A stretch of DNA of 64,000 nucleotides from contig CAWGPY010000002.1 in the NCBI GenBank assembly GCA_963824595.1, positions 62,001 through 126,000 on the forward strand, given 5' to 3'. Positions 43,147-51,444 of this stretch are shown here, piece by piece. Each line of letters opens with the position of its first letter. Positions within the stretch are counted from its first letter, which is position 1. Position numbers and translations under genes: made by a program. The notes beneath the pieces are model-generated. The model had not been told where the DNA came from. It ran no database searches and saw nothing but the letters and a program-made list of their open reading frames with translations. Source of the DNA: Cybelea sp963824595. GTDB taxonomy: Bacteria; Vulcanimicrobiota; Vulcanimicrobiia; Vulcanimicrobiales; Vulcanimicrobiaceae.

Positions 43147-43812
43147 CTACGCCACGCGTTCCGCTTCGGCCGGAACGAAATCAACGTCGAACGCGCGCGC
43201 CAGCTCGGCGAGCAGCGCGCGTTTCGCCTCGCCCATGCCGGCGGCGCGACCCGTCTCGGCCGCGAGCGACGTGACGCCGCGGTCGGGCAGCCCGCACGGC
43301 ACGATCAGCCGGGCGTAGCCGAGATCGGTCGAGACGTTGAGCGCGAGGCCGTGCAGCGAGACCATGCGCTGTATGGAAAGGCCGATCGCGCAGATTTGGT
43401 TGCGCCCAACCCAGACGCCCGCGTGTCCGCTCCAGCGCTCGGCGGCGACGCCGAACCGCGCGCACGCGGCGATGACGGCGCCCTCGAGGGCGCGTACGAG
43501 CGGGACGACCTCGCGGAAGCGCGCGAGGCGGCGGATCGGATAGACGACCAGCTGTCCCGGACCGTGGTACGTGACGTCGCCGCCGCGTTCGATCGCCACG
43601 AGGTCAACGCCGCGGCTCGCGAGCTCGCCGGCCGAGAAATAGACGTTCTCGCGTTTCGCCTGGCGCCCCAGCGTGACGACCGGCGTGTGCTCCACGACGA
43701 TCCACGTATCGGGCTCGCGGCCGGCGCACACCGCGTCGTGCACGCGGTGCTGCAGCTCCCAGACCTCGCGATAGGGTTTCGTGCCCAGGTCGAGCAGGCG
43801 CGCTCGGGTCAG
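43147..43812 (-). CDS. lipB: Octanoyltransferase
   Basis: A 221-residue enzyme that moves octanoyl from acyl carrier protein to lipoyl domains. Family blocks: LLDLGTKPYREVWELQ, VEHTPVVTLGR, GGDVTYHGPGQLVVYPI, and the nucleophile Cys in IVPCGLPDRGVTSL. The catalytic Lys is replaced: GRNQICAIG has Gln at residue 139 where E. coli and M. tuberculosis have Lys. Homology reaches upstream to CTG 43812, which overlaps the lpd TGA (CTGA); the first standard start, GTG 43743, would delete conserved residues. So a CTG start is likely. Confidence 0.9.
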   Translation of the reverse strand: MTRARLLDLGTKPYREVWELQHRVHDAVCAGREPDTWIVVEHTPVVTLGRQAKRENVYFSAGELASRGVDLVAIERGGDVTYHGPGQLVVYPIRRLARFREVVPLVRALEGAVIAACARFGVAAERWSGHAGVWVGRNQICAIGLSIQRMVSLHGLALNVSTDLGYARLIVPCGLPDRGVTSLAAETGRAAGMGEAKRALLAELARAFDVDFVPAEAERVA

Positions 43813-45263
43813 CTTGGCGCTCCCGCCGGCGTCTTCGGCTTGGGGTTGATGATGTGAATGGCCTTCCCGTGGGCGGCTTCGGCGGCGTCCATGATTCCTT
43901 CCGTGAACGTGGGATGCGGATGCACGGAGAGGCCGATGTCTTCGAGCGTCGCGCCCATCTCGAGCGCGATGAGGCCCTCGCCGATCAACGACTCCGCTTG
44001 CGGCGCGACGATGTGCATGCCGAGCAGCAGATCGGTGCGCGCGTCCGCGACCAGCTTTATCATTCCGTCGGACTCGTTCATCGTTCGGGCGCGTCCGCTC
44101 GCGGCGAGCGGGAACTTTCCGACGCGCACCTCGTAGCCGCTGCCCTTGGCCTCTTCCTCGGAGAGCCCGACGGTCGCGACCTCCGGATCGGTGTAGATGC
44201 AGTTCGGAACCGCGACCGGGTCGAACGCGGCGGAGCGATCGCCGTTGATCACTTCCGCGGCGATCACGCCCTGCTTCATCGCGCGATGCGCGAGCAGGGG
44301 CTGTCCGGTGACGTCGCCGATGGCAAAGATGTTGCGCACTTTCGTCCGCTGCTGGCGATCCACGGCGATGAAGCCGCGTTCGTCAACGTCGAGTCCGGCC
44401 GCCTTGAGATTCAGATTGTCGGTGACCGGGCGGCGTCCCACCGCGACGAGCACCATGTCGAACTCGCGCGTCTCGTCCTTGCCGCCCGTTCCCTCGCCGT
44501 TGAGCGTGGCGCGCACGGTCTTGCCCTGTTTGTCGAGCGCGCCGACCTTCGTGCTCAACATGATCTCGATGCCCTGCTTCTTGAGGATGCGGCCCAGAGT
44601 CTTGCCGATCTCGAGGTCGGTGCCGGTGATGAGCTGCGGCATCATCTCGACGACGAGCACCTGCGCGCCCATACGCTTGTAGACGGTGGCGAACTCGAGA
44701 CCGATGACGCCGCCGCCGATCACGAGCAGGTTCTTCGGGATGCGCCCGAGACGCACCGCGTCGTCGGAGTTGACGATCGTGTCGCCGTCGCGCGGCCACG
44801 CCTTCACGTCAACCGGAGCGGAGCCCGTCGCGATCACGATCTCGGTCGCGGAGATTCGCTCGCCGCCGTCGTCCCGCTTCACGGCGATCTCCGTCGGCGA
44901 CACGAACGACGCCTCGCCGCGCACGAACTCGACGCCGTTGGCCTTGAAGAGCGTCTTCACGCCGTTGACGTTTGCGTTGACGACGTCGGTCTTGAACTTT
45001 GCGACCGCCTCGCGCTCCACTTCGGCCTTCGGAACCTTCAGGCCGATCGCGCCGGCGTGCTCGATGTGGCGGATCACTTCGCCGACGTGGAGCAGCGCCT
45101 TGGTGGGAATGCAGCCCCAGTTGAGGCAGACGCCCCCGACCTCGTCGCGGTCGATGCAGACCACTTTTTTGCCCAGCTGCGCGAGGCGAATGGCGGCGTG
45201 ATACCCGCCGGGGCCGGCGCCGATGATCGCCGCGTCGACCCGTCGTGCTTCCGAAGTGCTCAT
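43809..45263 (-). CDS. lpd: Dihydrolipoyl dehydrogenase
   Basis: A 484-residue FAD enzyme that reoxidises dihydrolipoamide in 2-oxoacid dehydrogenase and glycine-cleavage complexes. The redox disulfide is C46/C51 in GGVCLNWGCIPTKALL; the FAD motif is AIIGAGPGGYHAA; the NAD fold starts VIGGGVIGLEFA; and the His-Glu catalytic pair is in HPHPTFTEGI. The last base triplet overlaps the probable lipB start. It is divergent from the MocR regulator. Confidence 0.96.
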   Translation of the reverse strand: MSTSEARRVDAAIIGAGPGGYHAAIRLAQLGKKVVCIDRDEVGGVCLNWGCIPTKALLHVGEVIRHIEHAGAIGLKVPKAEVEREAVAKFKTDVVNANVNGVKTLFKANGVEFVRGEASFVSPTEIAVKRDDGGERISATEIVIATGSAPVDVKAWPRDGDTIVNSDDAVRLGRIPKNLLVIGGGVIGLEFATVYKRMGAQVLVVEMMPQLITGTDLEIGKTLGRILKKQGIEIMLSTKVGALDKQGKTVRATLNGEGTGGKDETREFDMVLVAVGRRPVTDNLNLKAAGLDVDERGFIAVDRQQRTKVRNIFAIGDVTGQPLLAHRAMKQGVIAAEVINGDRSAAFDPVAVPNCIYTDPEVATVGLSEEEAKGSGYEVRVGKFPLAASGRARTMNESDGMIKLVADARTDLLLGMHIVAPQAESLIGEGLIALEMGATLEDIGLSVHPHPTFTEGIMDAAEAAHGKAIHIINPKPKTPAGAPS

Positions 45264-45325
45264 GAGCCGGACTTTCGCGCCGGCGGCAGCGTTCCCCAGG
45301 AGCCCCCGCGAAATGGCTTCATCCA

Positions 45326-46789
45326 GTGTCCAGAATTGGATGGGCCGGAATTCTGCCGGAGCTCGACCGTGAGTCGATCGTTCCGCTCTACCGGCAGATC
45401 TACGAGCATCTGCGCGAAGCGATCCTGGCGGGCACCCTGCCCGAGTCCACCCGGCTGCCGCCCGAGCGGACGATGGCCGAGCGGCTGGACGTGAACCGCA
45501 GCACGATCGTCCACGCGTACCGCGAGCTGGTGGGCGAGGGCTTGATCGAGCAGCGGGTCGGTTCGGGCTCGCGCGTCGTTCCGCAGCTGCGCGGGGGCCA
45601 GCCCGAACGCGCGGCCGGCGTCCCGTGGTGGGTCACGCTGCCGCCGTGGCGCGTCGGCGAGTTCCCCAACGTGCTGGGCGAGCTCGCCGCCAAGCCCGAG
45701 CCGGGGCGCATCTCGTTCGTGCAGGGCGTCGCGCCCGACGAGCCGTCGCCGCTCGGCGAGCTCGCGAAGTCGTTCGGCCGCGTCGCGCGCGATCCGCGCT
45801 TCGTGCTGTCGTACGGCGATTCCGAGGGCTACGAGCCGCTGCGCGCGGCGATCGCCGCGCGGATGCGGGCGCGCGGCGCCTCGACCGTCGTGCCGCCGAG
45901 CATCATCGTGCTCACCGGCTCGACGCAGGGCATCGCCATCGTCGCGCAGAGTCTGGCCGAGCCGGGCGACGAGATCATCGTGGAGTCGCCGTCGTATCCG
46001 GGCGCACTGCAGGTGTTCCAGATCAACGGCTTGCGAGCGATTCCCGTGCCGGTGGACGACGACGGCATGCGCGTGGATCACGTCGAGGCGGTGCTGCGCA
46101 CGCGCCGGCCGCGCTTCATCTATACGATGCCCGCGCTGCACAACCCGACGAACGCGACGATGAACGCCGACCGGCGCGAACGCCTGGCGACGATCGCGCG
46201 GCGCGCCGGCGTTCCCATCGTCGAGGACGATCCCTACGGCCCGCTCGCGCCGGCGGGGACTCCGCTCGTCGCGCTGGCGCCCGATCACGTGGTCTACATC
46301 TCCACGTTCTCGAAGACGATCGCCCCGAGTCTGCGCGTGGGCTGGCTCGCCGCGCCGCGGACGATCCTCGAGCGCCTGCTGCTGCGCAAACAGGCCTACG
46401 ACATGGCAACGAGCCTCTACGTGCAGGCCGCGGTGGCCGACTATCTCGAGCGCGGCTACGACGCGCACGTCGAACAGCTGCGCAAGGAGCTGCTGGAACG
46501 CCGCGCGCTCGCCGACGCCGCAATCGCACAGCACTGGCCGGCCGGATTGAAGGTGAGCCGGCCGTCGGGCGGCTTCTACCTGTGGGCTTCCACGCCGCGC
46601 GAGCTGCGCGCCCGCGCGCTGCTCGACGCCGCCGAGCGGCTCGGGGCGTCGTTCCTCTTCGGCGAGGCGTTCTTCGCCAGCTCCGGCGGAGATCATAACT
46701 TCCGCCTCGCGCTGACCGCCGTCACGCGACGCGAGATCACCGAGGGAATCCGGCGCATCGGCGAGGCGATCGCGGCGCTGCGGTCGTGA
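45326..46789 (+). CDS. MocR-family regulator (GntR HTH plus aminotransferase domain)
   Basis: A 487-residue protein. Residues about 15-85 form a GntR winged helix (IVPLYRQIYEHLREAILAGT and ERLDVNRSTIVHAYRELV). The rest is a type I aminotransferase fold with the PLP lysine K330 in STFSKTIAPSLRVGW. MocR proteins use PLP or amino acids as signals; PdxR, GabR and TauR are examples. GTG at 45326 is used; an inverted repeat overlaps the first codons. The target is unknown. Its stop overlaps the mutY GTG. Confidence 0.9.
   Translation: MSRIGWAGILPELDRESIVPLYRQIYEHLREAILAGTLPESTRLPPERTMAERLDVNRSTIVHAYRELVGEGLIEQRVGSGSRVVPQLRGGQPERAAGVPWWVTLPPWRVGEFPNVLGELAAKPEPGRISFVQGVAPDEPSPLGELAKSFGRVARDPRFVLSYGDSEGYEPLRAAIAARMRARGASTVVPPSIIVLTGSTQGIAIVAQSLAEPGDEIIVESPSYPGALQVFQINGLRAIPVPVDDDGMRVDHVEAVLRTRRPRFIYTMPALHNPTNATMNADRRERLATIARRAGVPIVEDDPYGPLAPAGTPLVALAPDHVVYISTFSKTIAPSLRVGWLAAPRTILERLLLRKQAYDMATSLYVQAAVADYLERGYDAHVEQLRKELLERRALADAAIAQHWPAGLKVSRPSGGFYLWASTPRELRARALLDAAERLGASFLFGEAFFASSGGDHNFRLALTAVTRREITEGIRRIGEAIAALRS
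45331..45355. promoter_or_regulatory. Inverted repeat at the MocR start
   Basis: CAGAATT (45331-45337) and its complement AATTCTG (45349-45355) flank 11 bases just inside the gene start. Placed between the divergent lpd and MocR starts, it could be an autoregulatory site. Half-site match to known MocR operators was not established. Confidence 0.35.
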
Positions 46790-47691
46790 CGCCGCCGCAG
46801 CAGCGGCTCCTGCGCTGGTACGCGCGCCACGGCCGCGCGACGCTGCCCTGGCGCACGGCGCGCTCTCCGTATCGCACGGTCGTGAGCGAGTTCATGCTCG
46901 CGCAGACGCAAGTGGACCGGGTCGTGCCCAAGTTCGAGTCATTCGTCGCGCGGTTTCCCGATTTCGAGACGTTGGCTCGCGCCCCGGCGGCCGAGGTGCT
47001 GCGGGAGTGGAGGGGCCTCGGGTACAACTCGCGCGCCGTGCGGCTGCACGCGCTCGCCCGAGCCGTAGCGCACCGTTACGCCGGCGCGCTGCCGAGCGAC
47101 ACCGCCGAGCTGCGGGCCCTGCCGGGCATCGGGCCGTACACGGCCGCGGCGATCCGCGCCTTCGCCTTCGACGTCGCCGACGCGCCGGTGGACACCAACG
47201 TTCGGCGCATCGTGGGGCGCGTTGCGTTCGGCGTCGAGTACGAGCGGGCGGCGGCCGCGCGCGAGATCGACGAGCGCGCCCGCGCGCTCGTGCCGCCGCG
47301 CCGCGCGCACGACTGGAGCTCGGCGATGATGGATCTCGGCGCGACGGTCTGCACGGCGCGAGCCCCGAAGTGCCTGCCGTGCCCCTTACGGCGCGACTGC
47401 GCGGCGGCGCCGGTGGATGAGGCGGCGCTCGACCGGCTGCGCGAGGCGCGCGGACGCGCGCGCGGCGAGGCGATTCCGTTCGTGCGAACCGTGCGCTACG
47501 CGCGCGGCCGGATCGTGGATCGCTTGCGCGATCTCGCGCCGGGCGAGCGTATCTCGCTGCTGGATCTGCACCGCGAGCTCGGTCCGGCGCTGGCCGGCCG
47601 CAGCATGGAGGATCTGCGCGATTTCGTCGCGGCCCTCGAACGCGACGGGATCGTTTCGCACGACGGGAACCGCATCGCGCTGCGAGAATGA
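46786..47691 (+). CDS. mutY: A/G-specific adenine glycosylase
   Basis: A 301-residue HhH-GPD glycosylase that removes A opposite 8-oxoG. Catalytic E35 lies in VVSEFMLAQTQ, the HhH is LPGIGPYTAAAI, the Asp in APVDTNVRRIVGR, and the 4Fe-4S cysteines in CTARAPKCLPCPLRRDC. The C-terminal ~85 residues look like a short helical or winged-helix domain (FVRTVRYARGRIVDRL, then ERDGIVSHDG), not the Nudix-like domain of E. coli MutY; actinobacterial MutY has a similar tail. GTG start overlaps the MocR stop; nth follows 6 bases later. Confidence 0.92.
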   Translation: MTPPQQRLLRWYARHGRATLPWRTARSPYRTVVSEFMLAQTQVDRVVPKFESFVARFPDFETLARAPAAEVLREWRGLGYNSRAVRLHALARAVAHRYAGALPSDTAELRALPGIGPYTAAAIRAFAFDVADAPVDTNVRRIVGRVAFGVEYERAAAAREIDERARALVPPRRAHDWSSAMMDLGATVCTARAPKCLPCPLRRDCAAAPVDEAALDRLREARGRARGEAIPFVRTVRYARGRIVDRLRDLAPGERISLLDLHRELGPALAGRSMEDLRDFVAALERDGIVSHDGNRIALRE

Positions 47692-47697
47692 GGCCGC

Positions 47698-48375
47698 GTG
47701 CCGAGCATCCCGTTCCCGAAGAGGAAGGTTCCCCGCAGCGTGGCGCTCGAGCAGCTGGCGATCCTCGAGGCGACCTATCCGCACCCGGCGACGGCGCTGG
47801 AGTACGACAGCGACTTCGAGCTGCTGATCGCGGTGATTCTGTCGGCGCAGTGCACCGACGCGCGCGTCAACATGACCACGCCGGCGCTGTTCGCCAAGTA
47901 TCCCACGCCGGAGAAGCTGGCTCGCGCGCGGCCCTCCGACGTCGAGACGATCATCAAGTCGTGCGGTTTCTTCCGCATGAAGACGAAGAACATCATCGCG
48001 TGCGCGCGCGATCTCGTCGAGCGGTTCGGCGGTGAGGTGCCGCGCGAACGCGAGCAGCTGGAGTCGCTCGCGGGCGTGGGCCGCAAGACGGCGAGCGTGG
48101 TGATGGCGGCGGCGTTCGACGCGCCGGCGCTCGCGGTGGACACGCACGTCTTCCGCGTGGCGCACCGGCTGGGGCTGACGCTCGGCACGACGCCGCGTCA
48201 GGTAGAAGAAGACTTAACCAAGCTCGTACCGCCGCCGAAGTGGGGCGACACGACGCATTGGCTCATTTTGCACGGCCGCGCGATCTGCAAGGCGCCGACG
48301 CCGCACTGCGCGCGCTGCCCGCTCGCGGCGCGCTGCCCGACGCCGAAGATCATCGCGCGATTGCGACGCTCGTAA
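47698..48375 (+). CDS. nth: Endonuclease III
   Basis: A 225-residue bifunctional glycosylase/AP lyase for oxidised pyrimidines. The HhH carries the catalytic Lys K130 (LAGVGRKTAS), the Asp is in ALAVDTHVFRVAHRL, and the Fe-S cluster in CKAPTPHCARCPLAARC. Size is normal. GTG at 47698, 6 bases after mutY; both are probably co-transcribed with the MocR gene. Downstream a pair of REP-like hairpins separates it from the convergent acyl-CoA dehydrogenase. Confidence 0.95.
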   Translation: MPSIPFPKRKVPRSVALEQLAILEATYPHPATALEYDSDFELLIAVILSAQCTDARVNMTTPALFAKYPTPEKLARARPSDVETIIKSCGFFRMKTKNIIACARDLVERFGGEVPREREQLESLAGVGRKTASVVMAAAFDAPALAVDTHVFRVAHRLGLTLGTTPRQVEEDLTKLVPPPKWGDTTHWLILHGRAICKAPTPHCARCPLAARCPTPKIIARLRRS

Positions 48376-48380
48376 CCACA

Positions 48381-48513
48381 TTGTATCCTGAGCGAAGCGC
48401 CGAAGGCGCGCGGTCGAAGGCGCGCGCGCATCGGGCGTCCCACACGTGCCGCTGCGGTTGCTCGTCGCGGCCCTTCGACTCCGGCGCTTCGCGCCTTCGC
48501 TCAGGGCGACAAT
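48381..48513. repeat. Pair of inverted REP-like elements (BIME-like)
   Basis: One copy (48381-48420) is on the minus strand and another (about 48471-48513) on the plus strand. Each has the order CCTTCGAC, a GGCGC/GCGCC hairpin with TTC loop, then GCTCAGG and a GACA-like end. They face each other across a 50-base spacer between the stops of nth and the acyl-CoA dehydrogenase, where they could also act as a bidirectional terminator. Confidence 0.7.
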
Positions 48514-48522
48514 GAGCGGGGC

Positions 48523-49686
48523 TTAGGCTCGGCCTACCAGCTTGCGCGCGATGACCAGCCGCTGGATCTGCTGCGTGCCCTCGTAGATCTGCGTGATCTT
48601 CGCGTCGCGCATCATTCGCTCGACCGGATAGTCGGCCGAGTAGCCGAACCCGCCGAGCACCTGCACCGCGTCGGTGGTGACCGACATCGCCACGTCGCCG
48701 CACTTCAGCTTCGCGAGCGCGGCCCACAGCGTGACGTCGTCGCTGCCCGCGTCGCACTTTCGCGCCGCTTCGTAGAGCATCAGCCGCGCGGCCTCGACCT
48801 CGGTCTTCATGTCGGCGAGCATGAAGCCGATGCCCTGATGCTGGCCGATCGGCTTGCCGAATGCGACGCGCTCCTTCGCGTAGTTTGTCGCATAGTCCAG
48901 CGCGCCGGCCGCGATGCCCAGCGCCTGCGCCGCGATGCCGGGGCGCGACTTATCGAGCACCCTCATCGCGATCTTGAAGCCTTCGCCTTCCTCGCCCAGA
49001 CGATTGGCCGCCGGCACCTCGCAGTCGTTGAAGAGCAGCTCGACGGTCGGCGATCCGCGGATGCCCATCTTTTTCTCGAGATTGCCGACTTCGAAGCCCG
49101 GCGTTCCCTTCTCGACGACGAACGCGCTCACGCCGCGCGAGCCCGCGGCCGGGTCGGTGACGGCGAAGACGCAGACGACGTCGGCGACGCTGCCGTTGGT
49201 GATCCAGATCTTCTGCCCGTTGAGCACGTAGGAGTCGCCGCGTTTTTCGGCGCGCGTGCGCATCGAGCCGAGAGCGTCGGATCCGCTCGAGACTTCCGTC
49301 AGCGCGTAGGCGACCAGATGTTCCCCCGACGCGATCTTGGGCAGGAAGCGCCGCTTCTGCTCGTCGTTGCCGCCGATGACGATCGGCAGCATGCCGAGCT
49401 CCTGCACCGCGACGATCAGCGCGCTCGATGCGCACGCCTTCGCGATTTCCTCGACCACCTTCACGTAGGTCAGGAACGTTCCGCCCAGGCCGCCGTACTC
49501 GGCGGGAATCGGAATGCCGAGCAGGTCGTTGCTCGCAAAGAGTTCTTTGACGTCCCACGGGAACTCGCCGGACGCGTCGATCGCGGCGGCGCGCGGCGCC
49601 ACCTTCTCGGCGACCAGCTCGCGGACCGCAGAGAGGATCATCGCCTCTTCGTCGCCGGTGTCTATCTGTATCGGTGCCGTCGTCAT
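48523..49686 (-). CDS. Acyl-CoA dehydrogenase
   Basis: A 387-residue flavoprotein that forms the first trans double bond in acyl-CoA. Typical elements are AYALTEVSSGSDALG, KIWITNGSVADV, and the C-terminal RDAKITQIYEGTQQIQRLV, where the catalytic Glu sits in YEGT. Short-chain or branched-chain preference cannot be decided. ATG at 49686 is preferred to an upstream in-frame ATG at 49701. It is divergent from the CoA-transferase genes, suggesting shared regulation and a role in branched-chain or ketone-body breakdown. Confidence 0.93.
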   Translation of the reverse strand: MTTAPIQIDTGDEEAMILSAVRELVAEKVAPRAAAIDASGEFPWDVKELFASNDLLGIPIPAEYGGLGGTFLTYVKVVEEIAKACASSALIVAVQELGMLPIVIGGNDEQKRRFLPKIASGEHLVAYALTEVSSGSDALGSMRTRAEKRGDSYVLNGQKIWITNGSVADVVCVFAVTDPAAGSRGVSAFVVEKGTPGFEVGNLEKKMGIRGSPTVELLFNDCEVPAANRLGEEGEGFKIAMRVLDKSRPGIAAQALGIAAGALDYATNYAKERVAFGKPIGQHQGIGFMLADMKTEVEAARLMLYEAARKCDAGSDDVTLWAALAKLKCGDVAMSVTTDAVQVLGGFGYSADYPVERMMRDAKITQIYEGTQQIQRLVIARKLVGRA

Positions 49687-49739
49687 GTGCCCAGCTTCCA
49701 CGGAGGCGGCGTCCGTTCCGTCGGCGCATAAAAGGCGGC

Positions 49740-50495
49740 ATGGAGAAGGTCTACGCCTCCTGCGCGGAGGCCGTGGCGGACATCCCGAGCGGCGCCTCCA
49801 TCGCGGTCGGCGGCTTCGGGCTGAGCGGCATCCCGCACAACCTCATCGAGGCGCTCCTCGAACAGGGCGCCGGCGATCTGGTGACCGTTTCGAACAACTG
49901 CGGCGTGGACGGCTGGGGCCTGGGCGTGCTGCTCGACAACAAGCGCATCCGCCGGACGACCGGCTCGTACGTCGGCGAGAACCGCGAGTTCGAGCGGCAG
50001 TATCTCCACGGCGAGCTGGAGGTCGAGCTCGTGCCGCAGGGCACGCTGGCCGAGCGGCTGCGCGCCGGCGGCTGCGGCATTCCCGCGTTCTACACGCCGG
50101 CGGGCGACGGCACGCTGGTCGCCGACGGCGGCTTGCCGTGGCGATATAAAGACGACGGCGGCGTGGCGATCGCCTCGCCGAAGAAGGAGACGCGCGTGTT
50201 CGACGGCCGCGAGTACGTGCTCGAGGCCGGCATCGTGTGCGACTTCGCGCTGGTGCGCGCGTCGGTCGGCGACCGCGCGGGAAACTTGATCTTCAACAAG
50301 GCGACCCGCAACTTCAACCCGCTCTGCGCGATGGCGGGGAAGATCACGATCGCCGAGGTCGAGGAGCTCGTCGAGCCGGGCGCGATCGACCCGCAGAACG
50401 TGCACCTGCCCGGGGTCTTCGTGCAGCGCATCGTGCACGTCGGGCCGCAAGGAAAGCGCATCGAGCGAGTCACGACCCGCGAGCGGCAACGCTGA
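49740..50495 (+). CDS. 3-oxoacid CoA-transferase subunit A
   Basis: A 251-residue alpha subunit of a SCOT-type CoA-transferase that moves CoA between succinyl-CoA and acetoacetate or a related acid. Seen: SIAVGGFGLSGIPHNLIEAL, NNCGVDGWGLG and RNFNPLCAMAGKITIAEVEE. ATG at 49740 begins the family N-terminus, and TGA overlaps the B-subunit ATG. It probably works with subunit B and the divergent acyl-CoA dehydrogenase in fatty- or amino-acid catabolism. Confidence 0.94.
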   Translation: MEKVYASCAEAVADIPSGASIAVGGFGLSGIPHNLIEALLEQGAGDLVTVSNNCGVDGWGLGVLLDNKRIRRTTGSYVGENREFERQYLHGELEVELVPQGTLAERLRAGGCGIPAFYTPAGDGTLVADGGLPWRYKDDGGVAIASPKKETRVFDGREYVLEAGIVCDFALVRASVGDRAGNLIFNKATRNFNPLCAMAGKITIAEVEELVEPGAIDPQNVHLPGVFVQRIVHVGPQGKRIERVTTRERQR

Positions 50496-51163
50496 TGGCG
50501 TTGACGCGAACGCAGCTGGCCGCGCGCGTCGCGCAGGAGCTGCGCGACGGTCAGTACGTAAATCTGGGCATCGGGCTGCCGACGCTCGTGCCCAACTACG
50601 TTCCGTCCGACGTCACGGTCACGCTGCAGAGCGAGAACGGCATCTTGGGGATGGGCCCGTATCCGTTCGAAGGCGAGGTGGACGCCGACCTGATCAACGC
50701 CGGCAAGGAGACGGTCACGGTGCTGCCGGGTGCGTCGTTCTTCGACTCGTCGCTTTCGTTCGGCATGATCCGCGGCGGACACATCGATCTCGCCGTGCTC
50801 GGCGCCATGCAGGTGTCGGAACGCGGCGACCTCGCCAACTGGATGATCCCCGGCAAGATGGTGAAGGGAATGGGCGGGGCGATGGACCTGGTGCACGGAG
50901 CCAAGCGCGTGATCGTGATGATGGAGCACGTCGCGAAGGGCAACGCCCACAAGATCCTGCGCAACTGCACGCTGCCGCTCACCGGCCGCAACGTGGTGCA
51001 GCGAATCATCACCGATATGGGTACGATCGACGTGGGAGCCGACGGCCTGATCTTACGCGAGCTCGCGCCCGGCGTCACGGTCGAAGAGATTCAGGCGGCG
51101 ACCGAGCCGGAGCTCGCGATTCCCGTCGCCCCGATGGTCATGGACATACCCAACGTCACCTAA
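50495..51163 (+). CDS. 3-oxoacid CoA-transferase subunit B
   Basis: A 222-residue beta subunit. The catalytic Glu that forms the enzyme-CoA thioester is in QSENGILGMGP; VNLGIGLPTLVPNYVP and the MGGAMDLVHGAKRVIVMMEH block are typical. The ATG shares a base with the A-subunit stop (TGATG). Length is normal. Substrate acid (acetoacetate, adipate or another) is not settled by sequence. Confidence 0.95.
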   Translation: MALTRTQLAARVAQELRDGQYVNLGIGLPTLVPNYVPSDVTVTLQSENGILGMGPYPFEGEVDADLINAGKETVTVLPGASFFDSSLSFGMIRGGHIDLAVLGAMQVSERGDLANWMIPGKMVKGMGGAMDLVHGAKRVIVMMEHVAKGNAHKILRNCTLPLTGRNVVQRIITDMGTIDVGADGLILRELAPGVTVEEIQAATEPELAIPVAPMVMDIPNVT

Positions 51164-51193
51164 CCTCAGTTAACGAAGGGAGAACTCGTCATC

Positions 51194-51439
51194 ATGCTAC
51201 GTTCTAAGCTGCGCTTCGGCGTTCTCGCACTCGTCTTCGCGCTCGTCTTCGCGGGGATCGGTGCCGGAGCGGCGCTCGCCGTCCAATCGCACATGGTCAA
51301 CGCCCGCAACGATCTGCAAAGCGCGCTGAGCGAGCTGCAGGCTGCCCAGGAGAACAAGGGCGGTCATCGCGTCAACGCGATCAACTTCACCAAGCAGGCC
51401 CTCCAAGAGACCATACTCGGAATCCAGTACGCCCAGTAA
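51194..51439 (+). CDS. Small membrane-anchored or secreted helical protein
   Basis: An 81-residue protein. The N-terminus is a transmembrane or signal segment (FGVLALVFALVFAGIGAGAALA); an amphipathic helix follows (VNARNDLQSALSELQAAQEN), then a second helix. No known family. GGGAG lies about 11 bases before the ATG, and the gene sits 30 bases after the CoA-transferase. Function unknown. Confidence 0.65.
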   Translation: MLRSKLRFGVLALVFALVFAGIGAGAALAVQSHMVNARNDLQSALSELQAAQENKGGHRVNAINFTKQALQETILGIQYAQ

Positions 51440-51444
51440 CGGCG

